NCBI GenBank assembly: GCA_964437815.1
Contig: CAYTIE010000019.1
Span: 1-23,747, forward strand
Direction: 5' to 3'
DNA length: 23,747 nucleotides
From: Marisimplicoccus sp964437815
GTDB taxonomy: Bacteria > Bacteroidota > Bacteroidia > Flavobacteriales > Flavobacteriaceae
The notes under the pieces are model-generated. The model did not search any database. It saw only the letters and a program-made list of their open reading frames with translations, and was not told the origin of the DNA. The translations under genes were made by a program, and so were the position numbers. Below, in pieces: positions 1 through 7,898 of this stretch. Each line of letters starts with the position of its first letter. Within the stretch, counting starts at the first letter, position 1.

Positions 1-60
1 AGTTTGAATATAATCTCCTATGTTATTCGTATTTAAACACCCTATTACCCCTGTTTTCAT
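1..60 (-). CDS. Probable polysaccharide pyruvyl transferase family protein (partial, N-terminus only)
   Basis: On the - strand an ATG at 60-58 opens a frame without stops to the window edge. Its first 20 residues read MKTGVIGCLNTNNIGDYIQT. The pattern of a short beta strand followed by N-N-x-G-D-x-x-Q resembles the N-terminus of the polysaccharide pyruvyl transferase family (CsaB/WcaK-like), whose members often start with an N-x-G-x-x-x-Q motif and add ketal pyruvate to surface sugars. The ATG overlaps the stop codon of the upstream glycosyltransferase as ATGA, which suggests translational coupling in one operon. Only 20 codons are visible, so the family call is tentative. The presence of a gene start here is better supported than its function. 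Confidence 0.45.
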   Translation of the reverse strand, partial: MKTGVIGCLNTNNIGDYIQT

Positions 61-1103
61 TTTATTAATATATTGTTAAACTGTTGTCTTCTAGAGCTAG
101 GATTAAAATAGTTTATAATTCTCTGCCTGGCTCTTAAAGAAAGGTTCTTGTTTTTTGATCCTAAAATAAAATCTACAACAGTTTGAATAGAATTGGAATG
201 ATTAAATATTAGCCCTGTGTCTCCAATAGCATGGGGCATTCCAAAATATGCAGATCCTATTGGGATGCATTCACATAACATTGCCTCGCATAATGAATTA
301 GGCAGCCCCTCTAGTCTAGAGCCTTGAAAATAATATTTATGATAGCTATAAATCTCTCGTAATTCCTCTTTTGTCTTAATCCCTTTAACAATTATATTGT
401 TTGATAATTGTAGATAATCTGAAATTTTGATTCCTGATTGTCCTATAATTGTGAAATTATAATTTGGTATTCTTTTTGCAACTTCGTTGAATAGTTGTAC
501 TCCTTTGATGTCTAATACTCTTCTTGAATTAAAAAAAGCGACAGTAACTACAGAATTTCTTTTTTGTGATTTTGTGTTTTTCCAAAATTCTGAATCATAA
601 ACAGTTGACACCTCTTTGATATTTAGTTTCTTTTTCTTTATTAAATTTCTTATTCCTGAAACTATACCATTATCATAATATGCCTGTTGGCATCCAAATT
701 CTAAGCTCTTATGTACTACCCAAATTTCTTTTGCCAATAGATAGTTTAACTTTCCAATAGTAGCCCTTAATCCTTTTGAATAGAAGAGCCCGTGTTTGGA
801 TTTTTTGTCCACAACTGCATCATATCCACCAACAATTAATATGCTTTTTTTCATAAATAACTTTGAAACAAGGAGAGGAAAGAAAGCATGATAATCATTA
901 AACCAACAAATTAGGAGGCTTGATTTCAAAATAAATTTTAAACTTAGAAACATCTCTCTTGTTCTGTTAACAAAAAAATTAAATCCTTTTAGCGGAGGCG
1001 AGTATATTTCTAAAACTCTCGTTTTGAGTCCCGTTAAAATTTTCAAGTCTGTTTTAATAAAACTTCTCTTAAGAGAATAAACAAATGTAATTGTGTTTTT
1101 CAA
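57..1103 (-). CDS. Glycosyltransferase, group 1 (GT4-like, GT-B fold)
   Basis: A 348-residue protein whose C-terminal half has the features of group 1 (GT4-type) glycosyltransferases. These are a beta-strand/loop region near residues 186-223 (VTVAFFNSRR, TIIGQSG) and the EX7E motif at E265-E273 (EGLPNSLCE), followed by PIGSAYFGMP and IGDTGLIF, which contact the nucleotide-sugar donor. The N-terminal acceptor domain is poorly conserved and its substrate cannot be named. The start is TTG at 1103, preceded 3 nt upstream by the in-frame stop of the GH3 gene, so no longer form is possible. The next in-frame Met is residue 51, which would remove part of the N-terminal domain. It is co-directional with the GH3 gene and overlaps the next gene by ATGA. 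It probably acts in surface polysaccharide or glycolipid assembly. Base composition looks more AT-rich than the centre of the window. Confidence 0.8.
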   Translation of the reverse strand: MKNTITFVYSLKRSFIKTDLKILTGLKTRVLEIYSPPLKGFNFFVNRTREMFLSLKFILKSSLLICWFNDYHAFFPLLVSKLFMKKSILIVGGYDAVVDKKSKHGLFYSKGLRATIGKLNYLLAKEIWVVHKSLEFGCQQAYYDNGIVSGIRNLIKKKKLNIKEVSTVYDSEFWKNTKSQKRNSVVTVAFFNSRRVLDIKGVQLFNEVAKRIPNYNFTIIGQSGIKISDYLQLSNNIIVKGIKTKEELREIYSYHKYYFQGSRLEGLPNSLCEAMLCECIPIGSAYFGMPHAIGDTGLIFNHSNSIQTVVDFILGSKNKNLSLRARQRIINYFNPSSRRQQFNNILIK

Positions 1104-1106
1104 ATT

Positions 1107-2594
1107 TTAATATAATGTTAGTTGATCTACAATTTTTCTGTCATTTGACAGCCTAGGAACTTTGTTTTGCCCTCCTAGCTTACCTACTGATCGCATATAG
1201 TTTTTAAAATCATCTTGCTTTATTCTTTTTATAACTAATGGCTTAATAATGCCACCAGATACTAGGTCATCATAATAGATATTTAATTTTCGCATTTGAT
1301 TATCCAATTGAATTGAAAAATCCTTAATCTTACTTGGCGGTCTTTCAAAATCTATATACCACTCATGATGGGGAAGGCCTTCTCTAGGATTAATGTTAGG
1401 AGCAACTGTAAATTCTTTCACAACTATATCTGTGTTTTTTAAAGTGTGCTGTAAAGCTTTCTCTACCTCCTCGGCTATAACATGTTCTCCAAATGCAGAT
1501 AAAAATTGTTTAATTCTACCGGTAACAATTATTCTATAAGGGTTTAAAGATGTAAACTTAACAGTATCGCCAATGTTATAAGCCCACAAACCAGCTGAAG
1601 TTGATATTATCATTACATAGTTTATGTTTAATTCTACACCTTCAAGGCTTACTCTTTCTCCCTTTCCACTTAAAAAGTCTTCTGACTTTATAAATTCATA
1701 AAATATGTCATTATTTAGAAGAAGCAATAATTCAGGTTCCTGGTCTTTAAATTCGTCTTGATAGCCAAAAAAACCCTCTGAAGCTGGAAATGTAGCTAAT
1801 GTATCAATCTGTTTCCCCAAGAGCCTCTCAAACATAGTTTTGTATGGTTCATAGCTAACCCCTCCATACACATATAAAGAAAGTTCTGGAAAAACTGTGC
1901 TAATATTTTGCTTCTGTATTTGCACAATTTTTTCAAAATACATTTGAACCCATGAGGGAATTCCTGCAATAATTGTCATCCTTTCTCCAACTGTCTCTTC
2001 TATTATTTTATCAACTTTTTCTTCCCAATCTTCAAGACAATTTGTCTCCCAAGAAGGCATTCTGTTTTGCAAAAAAAGCTTTGGGACATAATGCGCACTA
2101 ATTCCTGACAAACGTCCTATAAAAACTCCTTTCTTTTTAATTAATTCAGGGCTGCCTTGTAAAAACATATGCTTTCCATTTATTGATTTATAGTTTTTAG
2201 ATTTAAGGAAGTAATTTAGCAGTGCATCTCGCGCTGATCTTACATGTGTTTTGATAGAGCCTTTGGTAATAGGGATAAATTTTGTGCCTGACGTTGTTCC
2301 GCTTGTTTTTGCAAAATACAAGGGCTTGCCTGGCCAGAGAATATTTTTTCCTCCTTCAATGACTTTGTCAATATACTGTTTTAATCCCTCATAATCCCTA
2401 ACAGGAACTTTTTTCTTAAAGGTTTCGTATGAATTAATTTGATCAAAATCATGGTCTCTGCCAAATTCAGTGTTTTTAGATTTTGAAATTAGCTTAACAA
2501 AAGTTTTTTCTTGGTATTGTATTGGGTTTTGAATCCAATTTTGATTTTTTTTTCTAATATAATGGGCAAACAGGATTGCTATTAATGTTTTCAT
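1107..2594 (-). CDS. GH3 auxin-responsive promoter family protein (acyl-adenylating enzyme)
   Basis: A 495-residue member of the GH3/JAR1 family, part of the ANL adenylate-forming superfamily. The ATP-binding P-loop-like motif is at 95-110 (AKTSGTTSGTKFIPIT). The second nucleotide motif FPASEG is at 269-274, STSAGLWAYNIGDTV at 331-345 and TGRIKQFLSAFGE at 358-370 before the small C-terminal domain. Plant GH3 enzymes join jasmonate, auxin or benzoates to amino acids through an acyl-adenylate. The substrate of bacterial homologues, which are common in Bacteroidota, is not known to me. Length is normal for the bacterial family. It starts 4 nt after the M23 peptidase stop and ends 3 nt before the glycosyltransferase start, so it is in the middle of an operon with envelope genes. 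No promoter-like element is seen directly before it. Confidence 0.88.
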   Translation of the reverse strand: MKTLIAILFAHYIRKKNQNWIQNPIQYQEKTFVKLISKSKNTEFGRDHDFDQINSYETFKKKVPVRDYEGLKQYIDKVIEGGKNILWPGKPLYFAKTSGTTSGTKFIPITKGSIKTHVRSARDALLNYFLKSKNYKSINGKHMFLQGSPELIKKKGVFIGRLSGISAHYVPKLFLQNRMPSWETNCLEDWEEKVDKIIEETVGERMTIIAGIPSWVQMYFEKIVQIQKQNISTVFPELSLYVYGGVSYEPYKTMFERLLGKQIDTLATFPASEGFFGYQDEFKDQEPELLLLLNNDIFYEFIKSEDFLSGKGERVSLEGVELNINYVMIISTSAGLWAYNIGDTVKFTSLNPYRIIVTGRIKQFLSAFGEHVIAEEVEKALQHTLKNTDIVVKEFTVAPNINPREGLPHHEWYIDFERPPSKIKDFSIQLDNQMRKLNIYYDDLVSGGIIKPLVIKRIKQDDFKNYMRSVGKLGGQNKVPRLSNDRKIVDQLTLY

Positions 2595-2598
2595 TATA

Positions 2599-3453
2599 CT
2601 AGAATTCTAGAAAATTTAGGGGGTCAACAGGATCTCCTTCAAACCATAGCTCAAAGTGAAGGTGGGGCCCACTGGTTAGACGTCCTGTATTTCCAGAAAA
2701 ACCTATTACCTCCCCTCGTCTAACGGGGTCTCCTTGAGATTTTGATAGAGAAGAGTTATGTTTATATGAAGTGGTCAGTCCGTTTAAGTGTTTTATTATA
2801 ATAACATATCCTGTTTCTGCAGTCCATTCTGCAAAAATAACCCTTCCATCACTAACAGAATATATTGGGGAATTCTCTGGTAAAGTTATATCAATGCCAT
2901 AATGTTTTTCTTCTAGGCTAAATTCTGAAGAGACCCCTCCTTTTGCAGGAGAGAATAAAACAGAGTTTAATCTCTCTGTATTAATATTTGTTAGGTTGTA
3001 TTTGTCCTCCTCCTGAACAATAGCTCTTAAAATTGAGTCTTCTGCATTTGTTTTAACAAAATCTAGTTCTGGATTTAAGGAGACTTCAACAAGAGAATCA
3101 TTTGATAATTCTATAAAGTCTATTTTCCCTGCCAGTAAATCTTTCACAGAAGAAATATAATTCTTTTGCATTAGGTAAAGGTTTTCCAAGGAGTCTAGTT
3201 TTATTGCATTGTCAAAAGAGGAAGCCCTTAACTCTGTACTGGTATATCCTCTAAAGTATTCTTTTAGTGGCGTGAAATATATTAACAAAAAAACTAAAGA
3301 CAAGAGGGTTATGAACCCTAGGATAGCAGTAAAAACTATTTTTAATCTTGAAGCGGTAAAAAGTAGTCTTTTTTCTTTCTTTTCATTAACCAGAACTATC
3401 TGAAATTGTTCTAATAATTTGCTTATTCTGGACGCTTTTTTCTTCTTAACCAT
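2599..3453 (-). CDS. M23 family metallopeptidase (peptidoglycan endopeptidase), membrane-anchored
   Basis: A 284-residue protein with a basic cytoplasmic N-terminus, one transmembrane segment at about 37-61 and a periplasmic part ending in an M23 (lysostaphin/LytM-type) domain at about 165-284. The zinc-site residues are present: H184 and D188 in HYGID, and the HLH motif at H264-H266 in GPHLHFEL. H232 in YKH is also conserved. This is consistent with an active peptidase that cleaves peptide cross-links in peptidoglycan, unlike degenerate LytM activators. The region between the membrane segment and the catalytic domain is probably helical. The start ATG at 3453 lies 5 nt after a TATCTTTG element. 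It is the first gene of a - strand operon with the GH3 gene and the glycosyltransferase, and is divergent from tatA. Confidence 0.9.
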   Translation of the reverse strand: MVKKKKASRISKLLEQFQIVLVNEKKEKRLLFTASRLKIVFTAILGFITLLSLVFLLIYFTPLKEYFRGYTSTELRASSFDNAIKLDSLENLYLMQKNYISSVKDLLAGKIDFIELSNDSLVEVSLNPELDFVKTNAEDSILRAIVQEEDKYNLTNINTERLNSVLFSPAKGGVSSEFSLEEKHYGIDITLPENSPIYSVSDGRVIFAEWTAETGYVIIIKHLNGLTTSYKHNSSLSKSQGDPVRRGEVIGFSGNTGRLTSGPHLHFELWFEGDPVDPLNFLEF

Positions 3454-3458
3454 TGAAA

Positions 3459-3466
3459 CAAAGATA
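3459..3466 (-). promoter_or_regulatory. Bacteroidota -7 promoter element (TATCTTTG) for the M23 peptidase operon
   Basis: The - strand reads TATCTTTG, matching TAnnTTTG, and ends 5 nt before the M23 ATG. No clear TTTG -33 element was seen at the expected distance. A start point about 4 nt downstream of the element would give an mRNA with a 5' leader of only 1-2 nt. Confidence 0.5.
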
Positions 3467-3473
3467 TAGTAAG

Positions 3474-3503
3474 TTTGTTTTAAAAAAAATAGTTCTAAAT
3501 TTG
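3474..3503 (+). promoter_or_regulatory. Bacteroidota sigma-A promoter of tatA (TTTG-N18-TAAATTTG)
   Basis: TTTG at 3474-3477 and TAAATTTG at 3496-3503 are separated by 18 bp, matching the Bacteroidota housekeeping promoter TTTG-N17-23-TAnnTTTG. This is the most complete promoter in the window. The expected transcription start near 3507-3510 precedes both candidate tatA start codons (3521 and 3545). Confidence 0.65.
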
Positions 3504-3520
3504 TTAAAAATCAATTATAA

Positions 3521-3712
3521 ATGGTCTTATTAGATTTCGTTATTATGGCAATTGGCACCACACAAATTCTTGTAATTCTTGCTGCTGTTTTACTGCTTTT
3601 TGGAGGCAGAAAGATTCCAGAGCTTATGAAGGGCTTAGGTGGCGGTATCAAAGAGTTTAAAAAAGCCTCTAAAGAAGAGCCAGAAGAAGAAGAAGAAGAA
3701 ACTGAAGAGTAA
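3521..3712 (+). CDS. tatA: Sec-independent protein translocase subunit TatA/TatE family
   Basis: A small protein (63 residues from this start) with the TatA layout: a short periplasmic N-terminus, one hydrophobic helix (ILVILAAVLLL), the hinge FGGRKIPEL, an amphipathic helix with GLGGGIKEFKKA and a very acidic tail ending in a run of glutamates. TatA oligomers form the pore-like part of the twin-arginine pathway that exports folded proteins across the inner membrane. An internal ATG at 3545 gives MAIGTTQ directly before the membrane helix. This fits the short N-terminus usual for TatA, so 3545 is a serious alternative start giving 55 residues. A full -33/-7 promoter at 3474-3503 serves it. 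It is convergent with the DUF4837 gene with a 13-nt gap. No tatC is in the window. Confidence 0.88.
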   Translation: MVLLDFVIMAIGTTQILVILAAVLLLFGGRKIPELMKGLGGGIKEFKKASKEEPEEEEEETEE

Positions 3713-3725
3713 TCTTTTTTAACTA

Positions 3726-4724
3726 CTATTCTGTTGACTTTAAAGTTGTAATTATACTACTCAGCTCAAACATATAATTTCTTTTGCTTTCTGTTGGAGC
3801 AAATGCAAATCCTTCTAAAACAATATATCTGTTATTTTTAGTGTCTTTGATGATATAGTTTACAAATGGTCCCGCCATAAAATCATTTTCTACTTCCCAA
3901 GTTCCTTTTGTAAGAATTGATTCCAGTCCGTTTATCTGTGTTATGTAATAATAAGGCCTATACGCTTGTTCTGTAATCATATATGAATTTGGCAACCTTC
4001 CTGGAACATAAATCTTCCCTATAGAGTCTCTAATTATTGGTATTCTTTTTTGAAGGTTTTTTAAATCTGTCTCTATTGGAAGAGTGTAAGCAATAAGGTT
4101 AAGATGGCCTTTTAATACTTCTTTTTCAATCCAAATAAAATTTGTTGTGTCTTTAACTGTTGAGTATACTGAGGGGAATGTTAAAGATATTTTAAATTTT
4201 CCTGCAAGGTCTTGATCTTTATTAGGAGACTTGGATATTCTTCTTAATTTTTCTGTTCGTTCGTTTTCACTATATGTTCTTAATATCAAATCTTTATTTT
4301 CGTCAAGAAAAAACCCCATCACATCTGGATCTTCTCCGGATATTAATGTAACAACCTGTGGACGAGCCCAGGGGTTCTTAACAAGATTTATCTTGTCGAT
4401 TGTGTCTTTTGAAAACACAATTATATTTCTACTACTTCTTGCAAAACCACTAAATGCTTTTGGCGGTATATAATACACATCATATTTTGGCTCATCAAAA
4501 GGGAGCCCTTCATATGGTGAGGCAAAAATATCTCGAACTTTATTCCCTAAATCTCCTGACCAATCTTTTTCATCCATTACAACAGTTAAGCTGTTAATGT
4601 TACCATTTGACTCTGGAACATATGCTCTTGATGAAGAGGGGTTGCATGATGATACAAGAAGACTTAGGGGTAATAATAAAAAAAAGGAGAATCCTTGTGT
4701 TGTGTTTTGATTTCTATTGACCAT
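3726..4724 (-). CDS. DUF4837 family lipoprotein
   Basis: A 332-residue protein with a lipoprotein signal: hydrophobic segment at about 12-24 followed by the lipobox V-S-S-C with the modified cysteine at C27. The mature part begins a Ser-rich linker and then the conserved start of DUF4837 (SLTVVMDEKDWSGDLG), a family found largely in Bacteroidota with no established function. It is likely anchored in the inner or outer membrane facing the periplasm. The start ATG is 1 nt after the pgk stop codon, so the two genes are co-transcribed. The Bacteroidota surface-export signal (K-(D/E)-rich after the cysteine) is not evident, so a periplasmic location is favoured. I assign no function. Confidence 0.85.
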   Translation of the reverse strand: MVNRNQNTTQGFSFFLLLPLSLLVSSCNPSSSRAYVPESNGNINSLTVVMDEKDWSGDLGNKVRDIFASPYEGLPFDEPKYDVYYIPPKAFSGFARSSRNIIVFSKDTIDKINLVKNPWARPQVVTLISGEDPDVMGFFLDENKDLILRTYSENERTEKLRRISKSPNKDQDLAGKFKISLTFPSVYSTVKDTTNFIWIEKEVLKGHLNLIAYTLPIETDLKNLQKRIPIIRDSIGKIYVPGRLPNSYMITEQAYRPYYYITQINGLESILTKGTWEVENDFMAGPFVNYIIKDTKNNRYIVLEGFAFAPTESKRNYMFELSSIITTLKSTE

Positions 4725-4725
4725 T

Positions 4726-5910
4726 TCAGTTTAATGCTTTTACTCCCGGCAATTCTTTTCCTTCAAGGCTTTCTAACATTGCCCCTCCTCCTGTGGAAAT
4801 ATAGCTAACCCACCCCTCTTTTCCAAACTTCTTTAATGCTGCAATTGAATCCCCTCCACCAACAATCACATGTTTTTTTTCTTCTTTTGCTTTTTTTAAG
4901 ATTTTGCATATCTGCCTAGTTCCTTGGCTAAATTTTTCGTTTTCAAAAACCCCCATCGGCCCATTCCAAAAAATTGTATTGCTTGACATGATTACGTCTT
5001 CAAAAGCTGAAGCTGTTTTTGTAGAAATATCCATCCCCTTCCATCCTGATTGAATTCTGTTAACATCAAAAACTTCTTCTTCTATACTATTGTTAAGTTC
5101 TTTTCCCGCCAATACATCTATAGGAAGGCTGATCTGCTTTTTTAACTTTTTAGCTTTTAGCAAAATTGATTTTGCTTCACTAAGTAGTGATGGCTCATAA
5201 AGCGAATCCCCTATTTCACCACCGTTTGCTTTAATAAAAGTAAAAGCCATTCCTCCTGCAATGATTATTTTATCAACTTGTTCAATAAGGTTGTTTATAA
5301 TATGTAATTTAGAGGAAACTTTAGCTCCTCCAAGAATAGCAAGAATTGGTTTTTTACCGTCTTCTAAAATCATCCGAATAGCTTTTAGCTCTTTCTCCAA
5401 AAGTTTTCCTGCATATTTTTTTTGAGGGAAATATTTTGCAATAGTATATGTAGACGCATGTTCTCTATGGCATGTTCCAAAGGCGTCATTTATATAAGAG
5501 TCTCCTAATCTTGATAGTTTTTTTGCAAAGATGTCGTCTCCCTTGATTTCTTCTTTATGAAACCTTAAGTTTTCTAACAACAAAACATCTCCGTTTTTCA
5601 TCTGAGAGACTCTTTTCTCAACATTCTCTCCAATACAATCATTAACAAACTGTACTTTTTTTTCCAAACATTTTGAAACATCATTCAATAAGTGAGACAA
5701 AGAAAGGGTCTCATCTTTTCCCTTTGGCCTTCCCAGGTGGGCCATTAAAATACATGCCCCTCCTCTATTAACAACAAAGTCAACAGTCTCTTTACACGCA
5801 GTTATTCTAGTTGAATCTGTAACATTCATGTTTTTATCTAGAGGGACGTTTAAATCAACCCGTATTAAAACCTTCTCGTTTTTAAAACTTTGAGTAGTTA
5901 AGAAAAACAT
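4726..5910 (-). CDS. pgk: Phosphoglycerate kinase
   Basis: A 394-residue enzyme that transfers phosphate between 1,3-bisphosphoglycerate and ADP in glycolysis and gluconeogenesis. The substrate-binding N-domain has IRVDLNVPLD at 16-25, HLGRPKG at 58-64, ENLRFHKEE at 113-121 and DAFGTCHREHAS at 142-153. The nucleotide-binding C-domain has GGAKVSSK at 194-201, WNGPMGVFE at 315-323 and GGGDS at 351-355. Length and motif order are those of a complete bacterial Pgk. It is the first gene of an operon with the DUF4837 lipoprotein. A near-match to the -7 element lies 16 nt upstream. It is divergent from holB. Confidence 0.97.
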   Translation of the reverse strand: MFFLTTQSFKNEKVLIRVDLNVPLDKNMNVTDSTRITACKETVDFVVNRGGACILMAHLGRPKGKDETLSLSHLLNDVSKCLEKKVQFVNDCIGENVEKRVSQMKNGDVLLLENLRFHKEEIKGDDIFAKKLSRLGDSYINDAFGTCHREHASTYTIAKYFPQKKYAGKLLEKELKAIRMILEDGKKPILAILGGAKVSSKLHIINNLIEQVDKIIIAGGMAFTFIKANGGEIGDSLYEPSLLSEAKSILLKAKKLKKQISLPIDVLAGKELNNSIEEEVFDVNRIQSGWKGMDISTKTASAFEDVIMSSNTIFWNGPMGVFENEKFSQGTRQICKILKKAKEEKKHVIVGGGDSIAALKKFGKEGWVSYISTGGGAMLESLEGKELPGVKALN

Positions 5911-5922
5911 ATTTTGTTTTTG

Positions 5923-5952
5923 TTGTTAAAGATATAATATCATATATATTTG
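5923..5952 (+). promoter_or_regulatory. Bacteroidota promoter of holB (TTG-N19-TATATTTG), abutting the start codon
   Basis: TTG at 5923-5925 and TATATTTG at 5945-5952 are 19 bp apart, in the range for Bacteroidota sigma-A. Only 3 nt separate the element from the ATG at 5956, so transcription would start at or next to the A of the start codon. Confidence 0.5.
5927..5934 (-). promoter_or_regulatory. Weak -7-like element (TATCTTTA) upstream of pgk
   Basis: The - strand reads TATCTTTA, 7 of 8 to TAnnTTTG, ending 16 nt before the pgk ATG. The first seven bases equal the elements before rnr, lepA and the M23 gene. The final G is missing, so this is a weaker call. Confidence 0.3.
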
Positions 5953-5955
5953 AGT

Positions 5956-7050
5956 ATGCTTTTTGATGAAATTTTAGGACAAGAACATTTAAAACAACTT
6001 ATTCAAAGCTCCTTAGAGAAAAATAGCTTCCCTCACTCTAATATAATTGTGGATAAGGACCAGTATGGGGGTCTTCATTTTGCTCTTGCAATTTCTGAGC
6101 AGCTTCTTTTTGATAAACCCAACAATGAGGGAGACTTATTCAATCATCCTGACTTACATTTTGTGTTTCCTTTGTTTTCTGATAAAGACGACGCTTCAGA
6201 ACTAAATAAAGAGTGGATAGAATATATAAAAAACAACCCTTTTCCTAGTATTCTTCGATGGAAATCAGCATCAAACTCTAGCGGCAATACTCCTCTTATT
6301 AGGAGGTCCCAGGTTGTTTCTATGCATAAATCTGCAAACTTAAAATCTTATAGAAAAAATAAGGTTTTTATTCTCTGGCTTGGAGAGTTGATGCTCAAAG
6401 AAGCCTCAAATCTTTTGTTAAAACTTTTTGAAGAGCCCCCTAGAGATTGTTATTTTCTTTTTGTTTCTAAAAATATAAATGACGTACTCCCTACTGTTAG
6501 ATCGAGATGTCATATTTCTTCTCTCTCCCCAATCTCAATTAAATTAATAGAAGAAAAAATTAAAAGCTCTAACCCTAGTTTAGATGCAAAAAAAATAGCA
6601 GCTTCTTCAATGGGAAGCTGGGGAAGATGCCTAAACTATCTTGAAGAAGATTCTAATTCATTTGATAACGAGAGAAATTTCGTAGAGTGTCTTCGATTAG
6701 CTTTTAAAGCAAAAAAAAATAAAGAAGCAATAATTGGATTAATGGCATGGTCAGATAAAATGGCGTTGCTTAAGAGAGATGAGCAAAAGAGTTTTTTTTC
6801 ATATTGTTTATATCTAACAAGAGAGTCTCTTCTTGTTAGTTATGGAGCGTCAAACCTTTCCTCTTTTATCTCTACCTCTGATTTTCAAGTAGAAAAACTC
6901 TCTCCTTTTATTCATAGTAAAAATGTTATTGATCTTGTAAATCTTATTGAAGACTCATTATATTCTATAACAAGAAATGTGAGTGCTAAAATTGTTTTTT
7001 CTACTTTTTCATTAAATATTACAAAACTTCTCGCTATAAAGGAAGATTAG
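5956..7050 (+). CDS. holB: DNA polymerase III delta' subunit (clamp loader)
   Basis: From ATG 5956 the protein is 364 residues and begins MLFDEILGQEHLK, the usual N-terminus of bacterial delta'. An in-frame TTG two codons earlier lies inside the -7 element and is unlikely to be used. The AAA+ domain has a degenerate P-loop region (about 32-40, IVDKDQYGG, no GKT), as is typical of delta', which does not hydrolyse ATP. The conserved NLLLKLFEEPP is at 152-162 and the sensor motif LPTVRSRC at 178-185, with the arginine-finger SRC. It should act in the clamp loader that places the beta clamp on DNA. The zinc-binding cysteine cluster of E. coli delta' is not present. It is divergent from pgk; its stop codon overlaps that of the convergent methyltransferase. 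Confidence 0.88.
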   Translation: MLFDEILGQEHLKQLIQSSLEKNSFPHSNIIVDKDQYGGLHFALAISEQLLFDKPNNEGDLFNHPDLHFVFPLFSDKDDASELNKEWIEYIKNNPFPSILRWKSASNSSGNTPLIRRSQVVSMHKSANLKSYRKNKVFILWLGELMLKEASNLLLKLFEEPPRDCYFLFVSKNINDVLPTVRSRCHISSLSPISIKLIEEKIKSSNPSLDAKKIAASSMGSWGRCLNYLEEDSNSFDNERNFVECLRLAFKAKKNKEAIIGLMAWSDKMALLKRDEQKSFFSYCLYLTRESLLVSYGASNLSSFISTSDFQVEKLSPFIHSKNVIDLVNLIEDSLYSITRNVSAKIVFSTFSLNITKLLAIKED

Positions 7051-7898
7051 CGGTTTTTTCTAAAGACATAAGTTTGTGAAGAAAATTGTCTAGAAAAAAG
7101 TGCTATAAAATTTGACAAAGTTCCTATCATTAAGGCCTCTATAATCGGTAAGGAAGATTTTTTGTTTTTTGCAGATAAATAGGATATGTAATATGCGTCT
7201 AACGGCAAAGGAAACGATCTTTTTAACTTAAAATTATATTTAAGCATCAGTTCTGTTATAGATTTTGTGGAGAAGTGCCACAGGTGTCTTGGTACATCAA
7301 GTGCTGCCCAAGTATCTTTATAGTATTTTGAGTCAAATGATTTGTGGTTTGGAACCGCTATAATAAGCGAACCGTTGTCTTTTATTTTTTTATAAACCTC
7401 GTTTATCGTGCTCTCGAGCACTGGAACATGCTCTAAAGAATGCCACATAAACACCATATCATACTGATTTTCAGGAACTTGGCTTAAATCTGAATAAAAA
7501 TTTTCTTCTTTTATATGGTGAGCCCTAAAGAAAGGGTCCAGTGCGTCTATTTTAAAAGATGGTGAAGAGATAAGTCTAAAGAAGACTCCGTCGCCTGATC
7601 CAAAATCTAAAGCTCTTTTTGAAATTATTATCTCTCTTCCTAAAAGAAGACGTTTGTAGTAGAACATAATGTTTTGTGAAATTTTATAGATTCTGCTGAA
7701 TAAATTATTCTGTTTTGTATGTGGGTTGTATTTTATGGAATCGTAATTCTCTTTGTAGGAAAGGTTTGGTGAAAAATCAGTCCACAAAATCCCAGATGCT
7801 GAGTCTTTGTATATAAAAAACTCTCTGTTTTTTTTAATATAATCCTTTGCTTTATAAACAAGCTTGTCTTTTTTAAATTCTTGTTCCACGTGAAACAT
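7047..7898 (-). CDS. Class I SAM-dependent methyltransferase
   Basis: A 283-residue protein with a Rossmann-type methyltransferase core. Motif I ALDFGSGDG is at 96-104, the acidic end of strand 2 (DALDP) at 118-122, and MWHSLEHVP at 151-159 as in Methyltransf_23/11 proteins. AVPNHKSFDS and WAALDVPRHLWHFS follow. The substrate is unknown; the family includes small-molecule, quinone-like and sugar methylases. It is the last gene of the ybeY-mnmG operon, with its ATG 1 nt after the mnmG stop triplet begins downstream on the - strand. Its first six codons (MFHVEQ) are encoded by a parS-like sequence, so the N-terminal residues may be set by DNA-site function more than by protein function. The 3' end overlaps holB by 4 bp (TTAG). 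Confidence 0.82.
   Translation of the reverse strand: MFHVEQEFKKDKLVYKAKDYIKKNREFFIYKDSASGILWTDFSPNLSYKENYDSIKYNPHTKQNNLFSRIYKISQNIMFYYKRLLLGREIIISKRALDFGSGDGVFFRLISSPSFKIDALDPFFRAHHIKEENFYSDLSQVPENQYDMVFMWHSLEHVPVLESTINEVYKKIKDNGSLIIAVPNHKSFDSKYYKDTWAALDVPRHLWHFSTKSITELMLKYNFKLKRSFPLPLDAYYISYLSAKNKKSSLPIIEALMIGTLSNFIALFSRQFSSQTYVFRKNR
7882..7897. promoter_or_regulatory. parS: parS-like site (TGTTCCACGTGAAACA), ParB-binding centromere
   Basis: This 16-mer differs from the consensus TGTTTCACGTGAAACA at one position (C for T at position 5), a position known to vary in natural parS sites. It lies across codons 1-6 of the methyltransferase. parS sites bind ParB, seed the partition complex, and cluster near the chromosome origin in most bacteria. 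parA and parB are not in the window. Confidence 0.75.

Noticed and set aside
5950..5955. TTG at 5950 as the holB start
   Set aside because: It lies inside the -7 promoter element and adds only two codons before the family-typical MLFDEILGQEH start at 5956.
6048..6056. A perfect DnaA box (TTATCCACA on the - strand) inside holB
   Set aside because: It is a single isolated site in coding sequence with no companion boxes or AT-rich element. About 0.2 perfect matches are expected by chance in a window of this size, so I do not call an origin here, though it weakens the weight of the imperfect boxes at 16971 and 16992.
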